A stretch of 64,000 nucleotides of DNA from Lujinxingia vulgaris. GTDB taxonomy: Bacteria > Myxococcota_A > Bradymonadia > Bradymonadales > Bradymonadaceae. Positions within the stretch are counted from its first letter, which is position 1; each line of letters starts with the position of its first letter. The notes beneath the pieces are model-generated. The model had not been told where the DNA came from and did not search any database. It worked only from the letters and a program-made list of their open reading frames with translations. The position numbers and the translations under genes were made by a program. Location of the stretch: the NCBI RefSeq assembly GCF_007997015.1, contig NZ_VOSM01000013.1, positions 34,839 through 98,838 of the forward strand. Direction: 5' to 3'. Positions 1-7,978 of this stretch are shown one piece after another.

Positions 1-2242
1 TCTCTAAGAGCGCGCAGGTAAACGAGGCGTTGTAGTCGCCGGCGGCCGCGATCGCGATGGCCCGCTCGCCAAGATCCACAAACCCGGCCTCCGAGGCGGG
101 CTCATCGTCGCCGATGCGCTCGCGGTGGCCCAGGCCCAGCTCGGCGTCGAAGTTTGCGCCCCAGCAACGCACCTGGCCCTCGCGCAGCAGGATGCAGCTG
201 TGGAACTTGCCGAGCGCCATCTGCTGCACGAGACGGGGGGGCGCGGTAGGAGTGGCATCGCTCGGAAGACCCTCGGCGGCAGCGATCAGGGCACCTCTGA
301 CAGTGTGGCTTGCGTTCTCAATGAGCGGGGCGATCGAGAGGGCGTCGGGGTCGGGTAAGGCGCTCAGGTTTTCGATCTCGGCACCGCTCTGCGCTTTGAG
401 GTCGGTGCTGGCCTCGGCCGGCGCATCTTCGGGAGCGGCGCCTCCGGTGAGGGAGGGGCCGTAGGCGTTGGCCAGCCCCACGCCAGCGAGCGCGAGCGCC
501 AGAAGTCCCACGCTCCAGAACAAGGGGCGACGGGTGGAGGCGGACGCCTCGTCGGGCGGAGTGAGGGAGGAGATGCTGGCGTCGACCCGGGCCTCTGCGC
601 CGGTGTCGTTTTCCGTCTCAACAACCACGTCACTTAGCGCTTGAGCCTCAACCTCACCATCGTCAGCATGCGCATCGCCTGTGGCGACGGCGACTTCCGG
701 CGCGTTGACTTCGGGGGCGTCGATTTCGGAGGCGACGACTTGAGTTTTGAGAGGCGGACCGGCGACCGCCACATGTTGCTCGGTGAGCACGGTGTGGATG
801 TCGGGGGCGTCGGGTGCGTCGGCCTCGGTCGCAACACCCGGTGCGGCGTCGGCGTTGGCTGAGGCGGAGGGACCGGCGACCGCAACTTGCTCCTCGGTGA
901 GCGCAGTGTGGATGTCGGGGTTGTCGGAGGTCGTAGACCGGGCGTCTTCGGCGGGAGGAGCGGCGGCGTCGGAACGAGCTTCAACGACGTTAAGCGCGAC
1001 CTCCTCGCTGTCTTTGTTGTCCTTGTTCTCGGCGTCGCTGGCGAGTTCTTCGGCGCTGGAGACGCGGCGCGTGGCGAGGTCGTCGGGGGTGACCCGAGAG
1101 GTGGGGCGGGCGTCGGCCGCGCTGGCGAGCTGGTCGGCGTCGCCGCGCACCGTCTTAAGGTCGAGAAGATCCCGGGAGGCCAGGTGCGCGGTCTGCGCGG
1201 GCAGCAGCGTGCCCCGGGGGCCGAGCTGTCCGGCGAGTGCCTCGACGGCCGGGTGCATGGCCTGGCGTAGCGCTTCGACATCCTGAAAACGTTTTTGGGG
1301 ATCGCGTGCGAGACCGCGGGCCAGAAAGTCGCGCGTGACCTGCGGGAAGTTCAGATCGGCAACTTCGCCAAGAGGATCGAACTCCTCTTTGATCTTCTTG
1401 ATCAGCACCTCCTGCTCGGTGGCGCCGGGGAAGGGGCGGCGGCCGCTCAAGAACTCAAAGAGCATCACGCTGACGGCGTAAAGATCGGTCCAGGGCCCCA
1501 GGTTTTTGCGCGAGATCTGCTCGGGGGCCATATAATTTGGCGAGCCCAGGTGCCAGCGCGTATCGCTTTTATGCTCGACGAACTTGGCCAGCCCGAAATC
1601 CAGCAGACGCACGTAGAGGGGGTTGCCCACGACGGCCTGGATCATGATGTTTTCGGGCTTGATGTCGCGGTGGACGATGCTGTCCTGGTGGGCCGCGCCC
1701 AGGCCGTTGAGGAGCTGGTTGGTGATGGTGAGGATCTCGTCGGCGCTAAAGCCGCGGCCGTCGAGGGTGCGGGCGTGGATCTCATCGCGCAGGGTGCGGC
1801 TGCCGTCGATGAACTCCATCACCAGATAAGGCCGCCCGGCGTGGATGCCGTACTTGAGCAGGCGCACGATGTTGGGGTGGCTCAAGTGCGCGAGCACCTC
1901 CGCCTCGCTCTGGAACTTGCGCAACAGCGCCTGGGAGAACTCGGGATCGTCGGTGTCGACGTTGATGAGCTTGAGCGCCCCTTTAAGCCTCAAGAGCGGC
2001 GACTGGTACGCCAGGTACACGCGCCCGAATCCACCCGATCCCAGGGTGCCCACGACCAGGAAGTCGCCGACCATCTGGCCGATCACCGGGTCGGGCTGCT
2101 CGGCCACGCCGCGGTGGGCCTGCTCCCAGTGAGCGTTGGAGATGAAGTGCAGCCCGCGCTTGTTGCAGCCGCGCTCTTCGCAGGGCGAGGCGACTTCGCC
2201 GGTGCCGTCACAGCCGGGACACTTTCCCGTAGTACCACGCAT
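1..2242 (-). CDS. Ser/Thr protein kinase with C-terminal RCC1 repeats (partial, runs off window)
   Basis: Read on the minus strand from an ATG at 2242; open to the window edge (747 codons seen, 3' end missing). Residues 8-26 hold a small Cys cluster (CPGCDGTG, then C21 and C26), possibly zinc-binding. The kinase domain begins near residue 60 with a Gly loop (GSGGFGRVY), the ATP lysine about K91, the catalytic HRDIKPEN motif at residues 191-198, then DFG and APEQ. A long Ala/Glu/Asp/Thr-rich linker follows, then a single membrane segment at about 575-594 (WSVGLLALALAGVGLA). From about residue 665 there are RCC1-type blades (FHSCILLREGQVRCWGAN, then ELGLG). The layout suggests a cytosolic kinase with an extracytoplasmic beta-propeller sensor. 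The kinase identity is certain; the sensing role is inferred. No terminator is visible because the end lies outside. Confidence 0.9.
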   Translation of the reverse strand, partial: MRGTTGKCPGCDGTGEVASPCEERGCNKRGLHFISNAHWEQAHRGVAEQPDPVIGQMVGDFLVVGTLGSGGFGRVYLAYQSPLLRLKGALKLINVDTDDPEFSQALLRKFQSEAEVLAHLSHPNIVRLLKYGIHAGRPYLVMEFIDGSRTLRDEIHARTLDGRGFSADEILTITNQLLNGLGAAHQDSIVHRDIKPENIMIQAVVGNPLYVRLLDFGLAKFVEHKSDTRWHLGSPNYMAPEQISRKNLGPWTDLYAVSVMLFEFLSGRRPFPGATEQEVLIKKIKEEFDPLGEVADLNFPQVTRDFLARGLARDPQKRFQDVEALRQAMHPAVEALAGQLGPRGTLLPAQTAHLASRDLLDLKTVRGDADQLASAADARPTSRVTPDDLATRRVSSAEELASDAENKDNKDSEEVALNVVEARSDAAAPPAEDARSTTSDNPDIHTALTEEQVAVAGPSASANADAAPGVATEADAPDAPDIHTVLTEQHVAVAGPPLKTQVVASEIDAPEVNAPEVAVATGDAHADDGEVEAQALSDVVVETENDTGAEARVDASISSLTPPDEASASTRRPLFWSVGLLALALAGVGLANAYGPSLTGGAAPEDAPAEASTDLKAQSGAEIENLSALPDPDALSIAPLIENASHTVRGALIAAAEGLPSDATPTAPPRLVQQMALGKFHSCILLREGQVRCWGANFDAELGLGHRERIGDDEPASEAGFVDLGERAIAIAAAGDYNASFTCALLE

Positions 2243-2504
2243 GCATTGTCCAAGCGCCGGAGGTGTTCAGCGACGGAAAAAAAGGTGCGCGCCAGAGTCA
2301 TTGAGGAGCGTCAGTTCGCGCGGCCAGTATGCCAGAGGCTCAGGGGTCGAACAACGGTCGCCGAGCGTCGCCGAGCGCACCAGGACGAAGCCAGCGGCGT
2401 CGTCAGGGATTCGCGGTAGCGCTGCTACAGCTTCATCCCTGCCTCCTTGCTGGGCTCCGCCCTGGATGCGCTCGGGTTGGGGGGCATTTGGGGAAGGGCC
2501 GAGC

Positions 2505-2775
2505 GTTGTGGCCGGAGGTTCGCGATGTTGGGAGTTGCCGCGGGCGTTGGGGGGTGTGCGGGTTGTGGTTGTGTGGTTGTGGGGTTGGGTGGTTGTGGGG
2601 CGCCGGGGTTTGCGGGGTGGGGCGATTCGTGAGGGCGTTGGGGGGTGTGCGTTTTGGTTGTGGGGCGCCGGGGTTTGCGGGGTGGGTCGATTCGTGAGGG
2701 CGTTGGGAGGTACGCGTTTTTGGTTGTGGGGCGCCGGTGGTTCGCGATGTTGGGGGGTGAGTGGGGGCGTTGGGT
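2505..2775 (+). repeat. G-rich ~65-bp tandem repeats in the 2243-2899 gap
   Basis: The 657-bp gap between the divergent kinase and flavodoxin genes holds three to four imperfect units of about 65 bp. Each contains TGGGGCGCCGG, then GGTCGATTCGTGAGGGCG, then GTTGGGGGGTG. Related copies lie near 6.8, 36.3, 54.6 and 63.1 kb. The open frames across it encode only Pro/Thr/Arg repeats, so I do not call a gene. The stretch 2243-2500 presumably holds the kinase promoter, but I see no clear elements. Confidence 0.75.
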
Positions 2776-2899
2776 GGGGCGCGTGGGTGCGTGCACGTTG
2801 GGGTTTGAGTGCCGGCATAAACGACGTTGGTGAGGTGGGGTTCGGGTCTATTTTGGGTGTAACATCAACCACTTACGATGACTTTCGTTCGAGGGACTT

Positions 2900-3511
2900 A
2901 TGGACACGATCACCCGACTCGCTCTTATCTACCAGGCCGACACGATCGAAACGCGGCAGGTCGCTGACGCGATCGCGACCCATCTCAAGGAGATGAGTCA
3001 CCGCGTGGAGCTTTTCACCGCCGAGGCCATCCCCGAGGAGCTGGAGCTCAGCGATTATGACGGGGTGATCTTCGGGAGCGCGCTGGAGGATGGGGAGTAT
3101 GCACAGCCGATCGAGGAGCTGATCGGGGAGCGGCACCGGGAGCTGCAGCATATGCCGGCGGCGTTTTTCAGCGTCAGCTTGAGCGAGCACGACGACGCTG
3201 ACGCGCTGCGCGCCGAGAGTGAGCGCTGCATCGAGCGCCTGATCATTGAGACGGATTTTAATCCGGCCTTCTTCGCCTCGTTTACCACCGAGCTGCCGAG
3301 CTCAAGCCGCGGCTTTATGAAGCAGATGAGCATGGAGCCCCTCGGGAGGCGGATGGAGGGTGAGCTGGGCTTTGATATTGCGGATGAGGAGGACTACGAG
3401 ACCCTGGAGGGCGCCGATGTCGAGGAGTTCGTGGAGGGTTTCTTAAGGCAGATCGCCTTTATGATCGGGCGGCCGGCGGAGCCGGCGTCGAGCTCTCCGC
3501 TTCCCTATTAG
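2900..3511 (+). CDS. Flavodoxin-domain protein (HemG/protoporphyrinogen-oxidase-like)
   Basis: 203 aa from the ATG at 2900. The N-terminus (LALIYQADTIETRQVADAI) fits the FMN-phosphate loop and first helix of the flavodoxin fold. DYDGVIFGSALEDGEY at about 53-68 matches the second FMN loop of the Flavodoxin_5 family, which includes menaquinone-dependent protoporphyrinogen IX dehydrogenase (HemG). The loop is poorer in Gly and Ser than usual. The C-terminal 30 residues are extra and Pro/Ser-rich at the end. No haem-pathway gene is adjacent, so the substrate is not established. FMN binding is likely; the HemG reaction is only one possibility. Confidence 0.65.
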   Translation: MDTITRLALIYQADTIETRQVADAIATHLKEMSHRVELFTAEAIPEELELSDYDGVIFGSALEDGEYAQPIEELIGERHRELQHMPAAFFSVSLSEHDDADALRAESERCIERLIIETDFNPAFFASFTTELPSSSRGFMKQMSMEPLGRRMEGELGFDIADEEDYETLEGADVEEFVEGFLRQIAFMIGRPAEPASSSPLPY

Positions 3512-3559
3512 GGGAGTGTGATTCGGGGCCGGGCAATCTTCCTATAAGACGCGGGTCGC

Positions 3560-3700
3560 AGGACCGAGGGTCGGGCATCCTCCAGAGGTTGCTCAACCGA
3601 GGGTCGTACAAAGTCCAGTAAATACGCCGGATTGCGCGACCGAGGGTTGAACAACTTCCAGTGTGGACGCCGTCGTGCACGACCGAGGGTCGGTCATTCT
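3560..3700 (+). repeat. Palindromic core repeats, four copies
   Basis: Cores of the GACCGAGGGTCG type start at about 3562, 3595, 3638 and 3681 (spacings 33, 43 and 43 bp), all on the plus strand. They fill the space between the convergent flavodoxin and lipoprotein genes. The last copy is the perfect hairpin GACCGAGGGTCGGTC (6-bp stem, GGG loop). Confidence 0.8.
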
Positions 3701-3703
3701 CGA

Positions 3704-3739
3704 TAAAAAAAAGAGCGCCGGCGGTGTGCCGGCGCTCTT
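3704..3739 (-). terminator. Rho-independent terminator for the lipoprotein gene
   Basis: Read on the minus strand, an 11-bp GC-rich stem (AAGAGCGCCGG / CCGGCGCTCTT) is followed by a run of eight T. It lies 50 bp past the stop of the minus-strand lipoprotein gene ending at 3790. Confidence 0.85.
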
Positions 3740-3789
3740 CAAAAAAACATGTTCGGAGCGGCGAGTTGCGTGTCGCTCCGACGTGGGCG

Positions 3790-5259
3790 TTAGTCGAGGG
3801 TGATCACTTCAAAACGATTGCTCTCGCGCTGCACCACCAGGGTGTCGCCGTCGATGTTGATCACCGGCCGGACTCCGAAGGGGTCGCTGGTCCAGTTTCC
3901 GGCGACGAAGTCGCCAGACGTGTTCACCATCCAGGCGCTCATGGGGTATTCGCTGCCGCTGTAGGTGGTCCACATGCCGGTGCGGGTCCAGTACTGCACC
4001 GGGGTCTCGCTCTCGGCGCGTCGCTCGGCGGCGGTGGCCGGGTCGGCGAACCAGTCAAAGACCTCGCCCTCGCCAGCGACCGCCTCGCCGCCGAGCTCGG
4101 TGCGCGAGGCGATGAAGACCGCGTCGACGTCGCCGCCGGTGGTGAGGTCACCGCTGTTGATGGAGACCCAGGGAATGGTGACGGGCGTAAGTGCCTCGCT
4201 CAACGCCGGGGAGAAGGCGGCGGCGAAGTCGGCGTTGAGCCAGGTGCGCAGATCGCTTGAGCCCCAGGCGTTGGCCCAGCCGGCGTTGTAGATCGCCCGC
4301 AACGCGACGAACTCGGTGGTGCGCAGGGTCACCGAGTTGGCCAGGAAGCCGTAGTTATGATGGACCACGCGCCACTCCAGGGGAGCTTCATTCCAGACGG
4401 TGGCGCTGTCGACGACGAGCGTGCCGGTGGGAAGATCGGCGGCATACACGACCATCAGCGGGCAGATCAGCGTGGATTCCTCGCCAATCGTCAGCAGGGT
4501 GCCCTCGCCGCCCGGACAATCTTCGGAGGTGGCGTTGCCGAGCGTGACAGTGGGGGTAAGCCCGTCTTCGCCGGGGGCGCCGTTGCAGATGAATTCGCTC
4601 TCGATCACGTCTTCTTCGGCGTCGAGGCTGCCGTTGGCGTTGGCGTCGAGGCCAAACTCCAGGAGCGTGCCGCCGAACTCGCAGCTGGCCACGTCGGCGG
4701 CGCTGACGCGCATCGCCGTGTTGAGGCCCGCCTGACCCGCTTCACCGGTGGCGCCGTTGCAGATGGAGGTGCTCTCGATCACGTCTTCTTCGGCGTCGAG
4801 GATGCTGTTGGCGTTGGCGTCGAGGCCAAACTCCAGGAAGGTGCCGCCAAACTCGCACTGTGCGACCTCGGCCTCACTGGCGCGTACCACCACGTGGGCA
4901 CCCGACTCGCCAGGCTGGCCGTCTTCACCGTCTTCGCCATCTTCGCCGTCGCAGATGATGTGGCTTTCATCGTCGAGGGTGATGACCACGCCACCCTCAT
5001 CACACTGCTCGGCCGTGGCGTCGGTGACCTCGATCTCGGGCGATTCACCATCTTCGCCCGGGGCGCCCTGGCAGAGGACGTGCTCGGTCTCATCGATGAG
5101 GATGACCTGACCGCCGTGGGGGCATTGCTCGCTGGTGGCCTCGGTGACGCTGAGGGAGGGGCCTTCCTGGGGGGCTTCCGAGCCGCAGCCGGCCGCGGTG
5201 GAGGTGAGCAGGAGAGCGACGAGGGTGACGAGCGATGATTTCTGAGCGGTAGGCTGCAA
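3790..5259 (-). CDS. Surface lipoprotein with DUF7151-like repeats and DUF6273-like domain
   Basis: 489 aa if the TTG at 5259 is the start. That start puts a lipoprotein signal (VTLVALLLTSTAAGC, lipobox AAGC) at the very N-terminus with CGGAG upstream. The frame stays open to 5400, but the extra residues would bury the signal. The middle holds repeats of the form EFGGTFLEFGLDANAN...DAEEDVIES..ICNG, which resemble the DUF7151 modules of myxobacterial lipoproteins. They are joined by collagen-like Gly-Glu-Asp-Gly linkers (GEDGEDGEDGQPG). The last ~190 residues (SSDLRTWLNADF, then DPFGVRPVINI) resemble DUF6273. It is predicted to be anchored in the outer membrane and exposed. Function unknown. 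Confidence 0.75.
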   Translation of the reverse strand: MQPTAQKSSLVTLVALLLTSTAAGCGSEAPQEGPSLSVTEATSEQCPHGGQVILIDETEHVLCQGAPGEDGESPEIEVTDATAEQCDEGGVVITLDDESHIICDGEDGEDGEDGQPGESGAHVVVRASEAEVAQCEFGGTFLEFGLDANANSILDAEEDVIESTSICNGATGEAGQAGLNTAMRVSAADVASCEFGGTLLEFGLDANANGSLDAEEDVIESEFICNGAPGEDGLTPTVTLGNATSEDCPGGEGTLLTIGEESTLICPLMVVYAADLPTGTLVVDSATVWNEAPLEWRVVHHNYGFLANSVTLRTTEFVALRAIYNAGWANAWGSSDLRTWLNADFAAAFSPALSEALTPVTIPWVSINSGDLTTGGDVDAVFIASRTELGGEAVAGEGEVFDWFADPATAAERRAESETPVQYWTRTGMWTTYSGSEYPMSAWMVNTSGDFVAGNWTSDPFGVRPVINIDGDTLVVQRESNRFEVITLD

Positions 5260-5366
5260 GGAGAACTCCGAGGCAAGTGAGGGGTGCGCAGCGCGGCGGT
5301 GGCGCGAGGCGCAACGCTCGTGAAACGCGCATGGCTTGAGGGGGAGACGACTTCTGAAAAGATTGA

Positions 5367-5546
5367 AACAACTCTTTACACTTGCGGGGGCCGGAGTCAA
5401 TCCTACGTGACGTCGAAAACGACCCGGGGACGGTTATTTTTCAGGGCATCCCGCTTCTGGAAACCGCCATCGCCGACGACATCTGGCTGACGGGCGACGC
5501 CGGTCAGACCCTCTAAACCTATTACAAACGTCAGGGCGATGAGGCG
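5367..5546 (+). pseudogene. 5' remnant of the gene continuing at 5547, broken by TAA at 5514
   Basis: The frame that reads through 5547-5948 is also open and protein-like upstream from 5367 (DVENDPGTVIFQGIP, ADDIWLTGDAGQTL). It is cut by a TAA at 5514-5516 and has no start codon with a ribosome site. The residues before and after the stop read as one protein (GQTL, stop, TYYKRQGDEAM). A TGA at 5364 closes the frame upstream. This looks like decay of an older gene, but a chance open frame cannot be excluded. Confidence 0.45.
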
Positions 5547-5948
5547 ATGGCCGCCCGCTGGGCAGACCGCCTCGATGTGTGGTTCCACGATCTGGAGGAG
5601 GCGCGCAAAGAACGCGATGAGCTTACGCGCCACGATGTGCTCTTCGCGCACGATCTGAGCGCGCAGGAGGTCGAGGAGATTATGGAGGCGCTGCAGTCGC
5701 TTCCCGGCGTCAAAGAGGCCTGGCTGGCCAGCAAAGAGATGGCGCACTTTCCCGAGGAGCATTGCTACGTGCTCGGGGTTCGCGTTCGGCTCTCATTCTG
5801 GCCCCGAAAACACGTGGTCACGCTTGAAGAGCTCGGGCTGGGGCACGTTCTCCCACACCGTGAGCTGCTTGTGGTGGATGTGAGCGATTCCGGGCTGGGT
5901 TGGGCTCGAAAGATGCCCAAGCGGGTGACAGGGTCGCGGGTTTTTTAG
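5547..5948 (+). CDS. Hypothetical protein, probably the 3' part of a decayed gene
   Basis: 133 aa from the ATG at 5547. It is soluble, with an acidic first half and a hydrophobic core (HCYVLGVRVRLSFWPRK). The stretch LPGVKEAWLASKE...EHCYVLGVRVRL loosely resembles the C-terminal domain of SseB-like proteins, which I regard as a weak hint only. The in-frame sequence upstream of the ATG also looks coding but is stopped at 5514. This may therefore be a truncated remnant that is still translatable, or a pseudogene. Confidence 0.4.
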   Translation: MAARWADRLDVWFHDLEEARKERDELTRHDVLFAHDLSAQEVEEIMEALQSLPGVKEAWLASKEMAHFPEEHCYVLGVRVRLSFWPRKHVVTLEELGLGHVLPHRELLVVDVSDSGLGWARKMPKRVTGSRVF

Positions 5949-6273
5949 GGTTTTTTAGGGAAGGGGCGCGTGCTCGTACTCGTACTGGTAGCGCGTGCTC
6001 GTACTGGTAGCGCGTACTCGTACTGGTAGCGCGCGTCCTCGTTCTCGTGCTGGTGGCGCGAGTTCGACTTCGTCACGAGCTCTTAAGGGGCGGGCACAAT
6101 ATGCCAGGCTGGTGTGCGTAAAATGTATATGCTTTGCGGGAAATGGACCGTGTCGTGACGTATTTGGGCCTTCTTTCGGTCTTTTTTCAGATGGCACGGC
6201 TCTTGCGGTGTTGAGCCCCGAGATGTTGGCACGCTGCTGTGCACGTTGGATCCATTTGCCCCGGGGTTTGACC
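5949..6273 (+). repeat. Gap with short tandem repeats (about 5967-6062)
   Basis: Just after the stop there is a direct repeat of TTTTTTAGGG (5941-5960). Then come about four degenerate copies of a ~19-bp unit built on CTCGTACTGGTAGCGCG, between about 5967 and 6062. The unit differs from the other repeat families in this window. The rest of the gap shows nothing I can name; it should hold the promoter of the membrane protein at 6274. Confidence 0.6.
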
Positions 6274-6741
6274 ATGTTCGACGAGTTTTCTCCGATCTAC
6301 ACCACCTGGTTGCGTGTCTTTCGCCATCCCAACCCCCCACAGCCGCGGATGCGCTGGCCGCTGTGGGGATTGGTTAATGTCGCATCGCTGGGCAGTATGC
6401 TGGCGATGGGGTGGGCGCTGAGTCGGGCGAGCCTGCCGTCTTTTCTGGCGGAGAGCTGGCTGGTTCTCGCGATCTGGGGCAGCGGTATCCTGGGGCCGCC
6501 GATTACGGCGGGAATTCTCGACGGGCGAGGGCGCACCGGGGCGACGCTGACGGCCTCGGGCTGGGCCTTTATCATCTGCAGTTTTGTCGCGCTGACTCTG
6601 ACCGATTCGTGGAAGAACGACTGCGGGTTGGGGCAGGGGTTCATGATGTTTTTTGTGGCGATCAGCGTGGCGATCTACCCGCTGATCGTGGCTGCGGCGT
6701 TTGCGCCGGGTCGGTTGGTCCACCGCCTTCGCGCACGCTGA
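6274..6741 (+). CDS. Small integral membrane protein of unknown function
   Basis: 155 aa from the ATG at 6274. Upstream in-frame starts would add a basic, Cys-rich tail that looks non-coding. There are about four hydrophobic segments: WGLVNVASLGSMLAMGWAL, LVLAIWGSGILGPPITAGIL, a third around TASGWAFIICSFVAL, and a last one ending at IYPLIVAAAFAPG. The N-terminus is cytosolic-looking with a Pro-rich stretch (HPNPPQP). No catalytic motif is visible and I do not recognise the family. It stands alone between repeat-filled gaps. Confidence 0.65.
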   Translation: MFDEFSPIYTTWLRVFRHPNPPQPRMRWPLWGLVNVASLGSMLAMGWALSRASLPSFLAESWLVLAIWGSGILGPPITAGILDGRGRTGATLTASGWAFIICSFVALTLTDSWKNDCGLGQGFMMFFVAISVAIYPLIVAAAFAPGRLVHRLRAR

Positions 6742-6764
6742 GCCTGAACCCATCTGTGAAGAGG

Positions 6765-6835
6765 TGGTTGTGTGGTTGGGTGGTTGTGAGACGCGGGGGG
6801 GGCGATGTGGGTCGATTCGTGGGGGTGTTCGGGGA
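6765..6835 (+). repeat. Single copy of the G-rich repeat family
   Basis: Follows the stop of the membrane protein. GTGGTTGTGTGGTTGGGTGG and then GGTCGATTCGTGGGGG match parts of the repeats at 2.5, 54.6 and 63.1 kb. The remaining gap to 6960 leads into the pirin gene. Confidence 0.6.
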
Positions 6836-6960
6836 ATTGACAACCCGGGGCCGGCTCTTTTCGACGTATGGCGCCGAGTTGCCCGACCGTGGGTCTGTGC
6901 GCACACTCGGGGGGCGGCGCGATGGGGCGCCCCTTCTGACTCGAATTTTGTGGAGGATGT

Positions 6961-7863
6961 ATGCTCGACATCGTCATTGATGCGCGCGCCGCCCAGCTGG
7001 GGCCTGGCTTTGAAGTGGCGCGGATTCTGCCCTATCGCAAGCGACGGATGGTCGGGCCGTTTATCTTTCTGGATCACGCCGGGCCGGTCTCACTGCGGCC
7101 GGTGATCTCCGAGGAGATGGACGTGTTGCCCCACCCGCATATCGGGCTCTCGACGATCACGTACATCTTTCACGGCAAGTGGATGCACCGCGACAGCGTG
7201 GGCTACGAGCAGGTGATCAAGCCGGGGGATGTGAACTGGATGACGGCCGGCAGCGGCGTGAGCCATTCGGAGCGTTTTGAAGACGAGTTTCGGCGCACCG
7301 GCGGGGATCTGGAGCTTTTGCAGGCCTGGGTGGCGCTGCCCGAAGAGATTGAGGAGACCGACCCCACGTTTCATCATTACGAGCAGACGCAGCTTCCCCA
7401 CGATGATGCATCGGGCGTGTGGTTGCGGGTGATCGCCGGTCAGGCCTACGGTCTGAAAAGCCCCGTGCAGACCCACTCGCCGCTCTTCTATGTGCACAGC
7501 GAGCTTGCGCCGGAGGCGAGGTTGAAACTTCCCGAGGGTTACAGCGAGCGCGCCGTTTATGTGGCGCGCGGGAAGGTGGAGCTCGGCGGTCAGCTCTACA
7601 AAAAGGGGCAGCTGCTGGTGGTGGAGGCTGGCAAAGATCCGGTGATCACCGCGCGCACCCCGGCCACCGTGATGCTGCTCGGCGGCGAGCCGCTGGGGAA
7701 GCGGCATATCTGGTGGAACTTTGTGTCGTCAAGCAAGGAGCGCATCGAGCAGGCCAAGGCCGACTGGGAGGCCGGGCGCATCAAACTTCCGGTGCACGAC
7801 GACGAGGAGTTCATTCCATTGCCGGGCGGCTCCAAAAAGAGCGATGCCGAACCCCTCTCCTGA
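6961..7863 (+). CDS. Pirin family protein
   Basis: 300 aa from the ATG at 6961, the usual length for bacterial pirins (bicupin fold). The metal-binding residues of the family are present: His58 and His60 in LPHPHIGLST, then His102 and Glu104 in GSGVSHSER. The start (RILPYRKRRMVGPFIFLDH) is the conserved pirin N-terminal block. Pirins bind Fe(II); some act as quercetin 2,3-dioxygenases, and the role of others is unknown. The second cupin is less conserved, as is normal. It is monocistronic, so the context gives no substrate. Confidence 0.93.
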   Translation: MLDIVIDARAAQLGPGFEVARILPYRKRRMVGPFIFLDHAGPVSLRPVISEEMDVLPHPHIGLSTITYIFHGKWMHRDSVGYEQVIKPGDVNWMTAGSGVSHSERFEDEFRRTGGDLELLQAWVALPEEIEETDPTFHHYEQTQLPHDDASGVWLRVIAGQAYGLKSPVQTHSPLFYVHSELAPEARLKLPEGYSERAVYVARGKVELGGQLYKKGQLLVVEAGKDPVITARTPATVMLLGGEPLGKRHIWWNFVSSSKERIEQAKADWEAGRIKLPVHDDEEFIPLPGGSKKSDAEPLS

Positions 7864-7978
7864 GCGTTCCGCAACGTACGAGGATCGCCAGGGGGGTAAG
7901 TTGCTTCTAAGTGCCGGGTCCGCTAAAGACGTCGGGTCACCTAAAGACCTAATCTGACACATGTTTTTAGAGGTAGCC

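Noticed and set aside
1295..2419. Plus-strand frame opposite the kinase
   Set aside because: The minus strand encodes a kinase with all catalytic motifs; the plus frame is a shadow.
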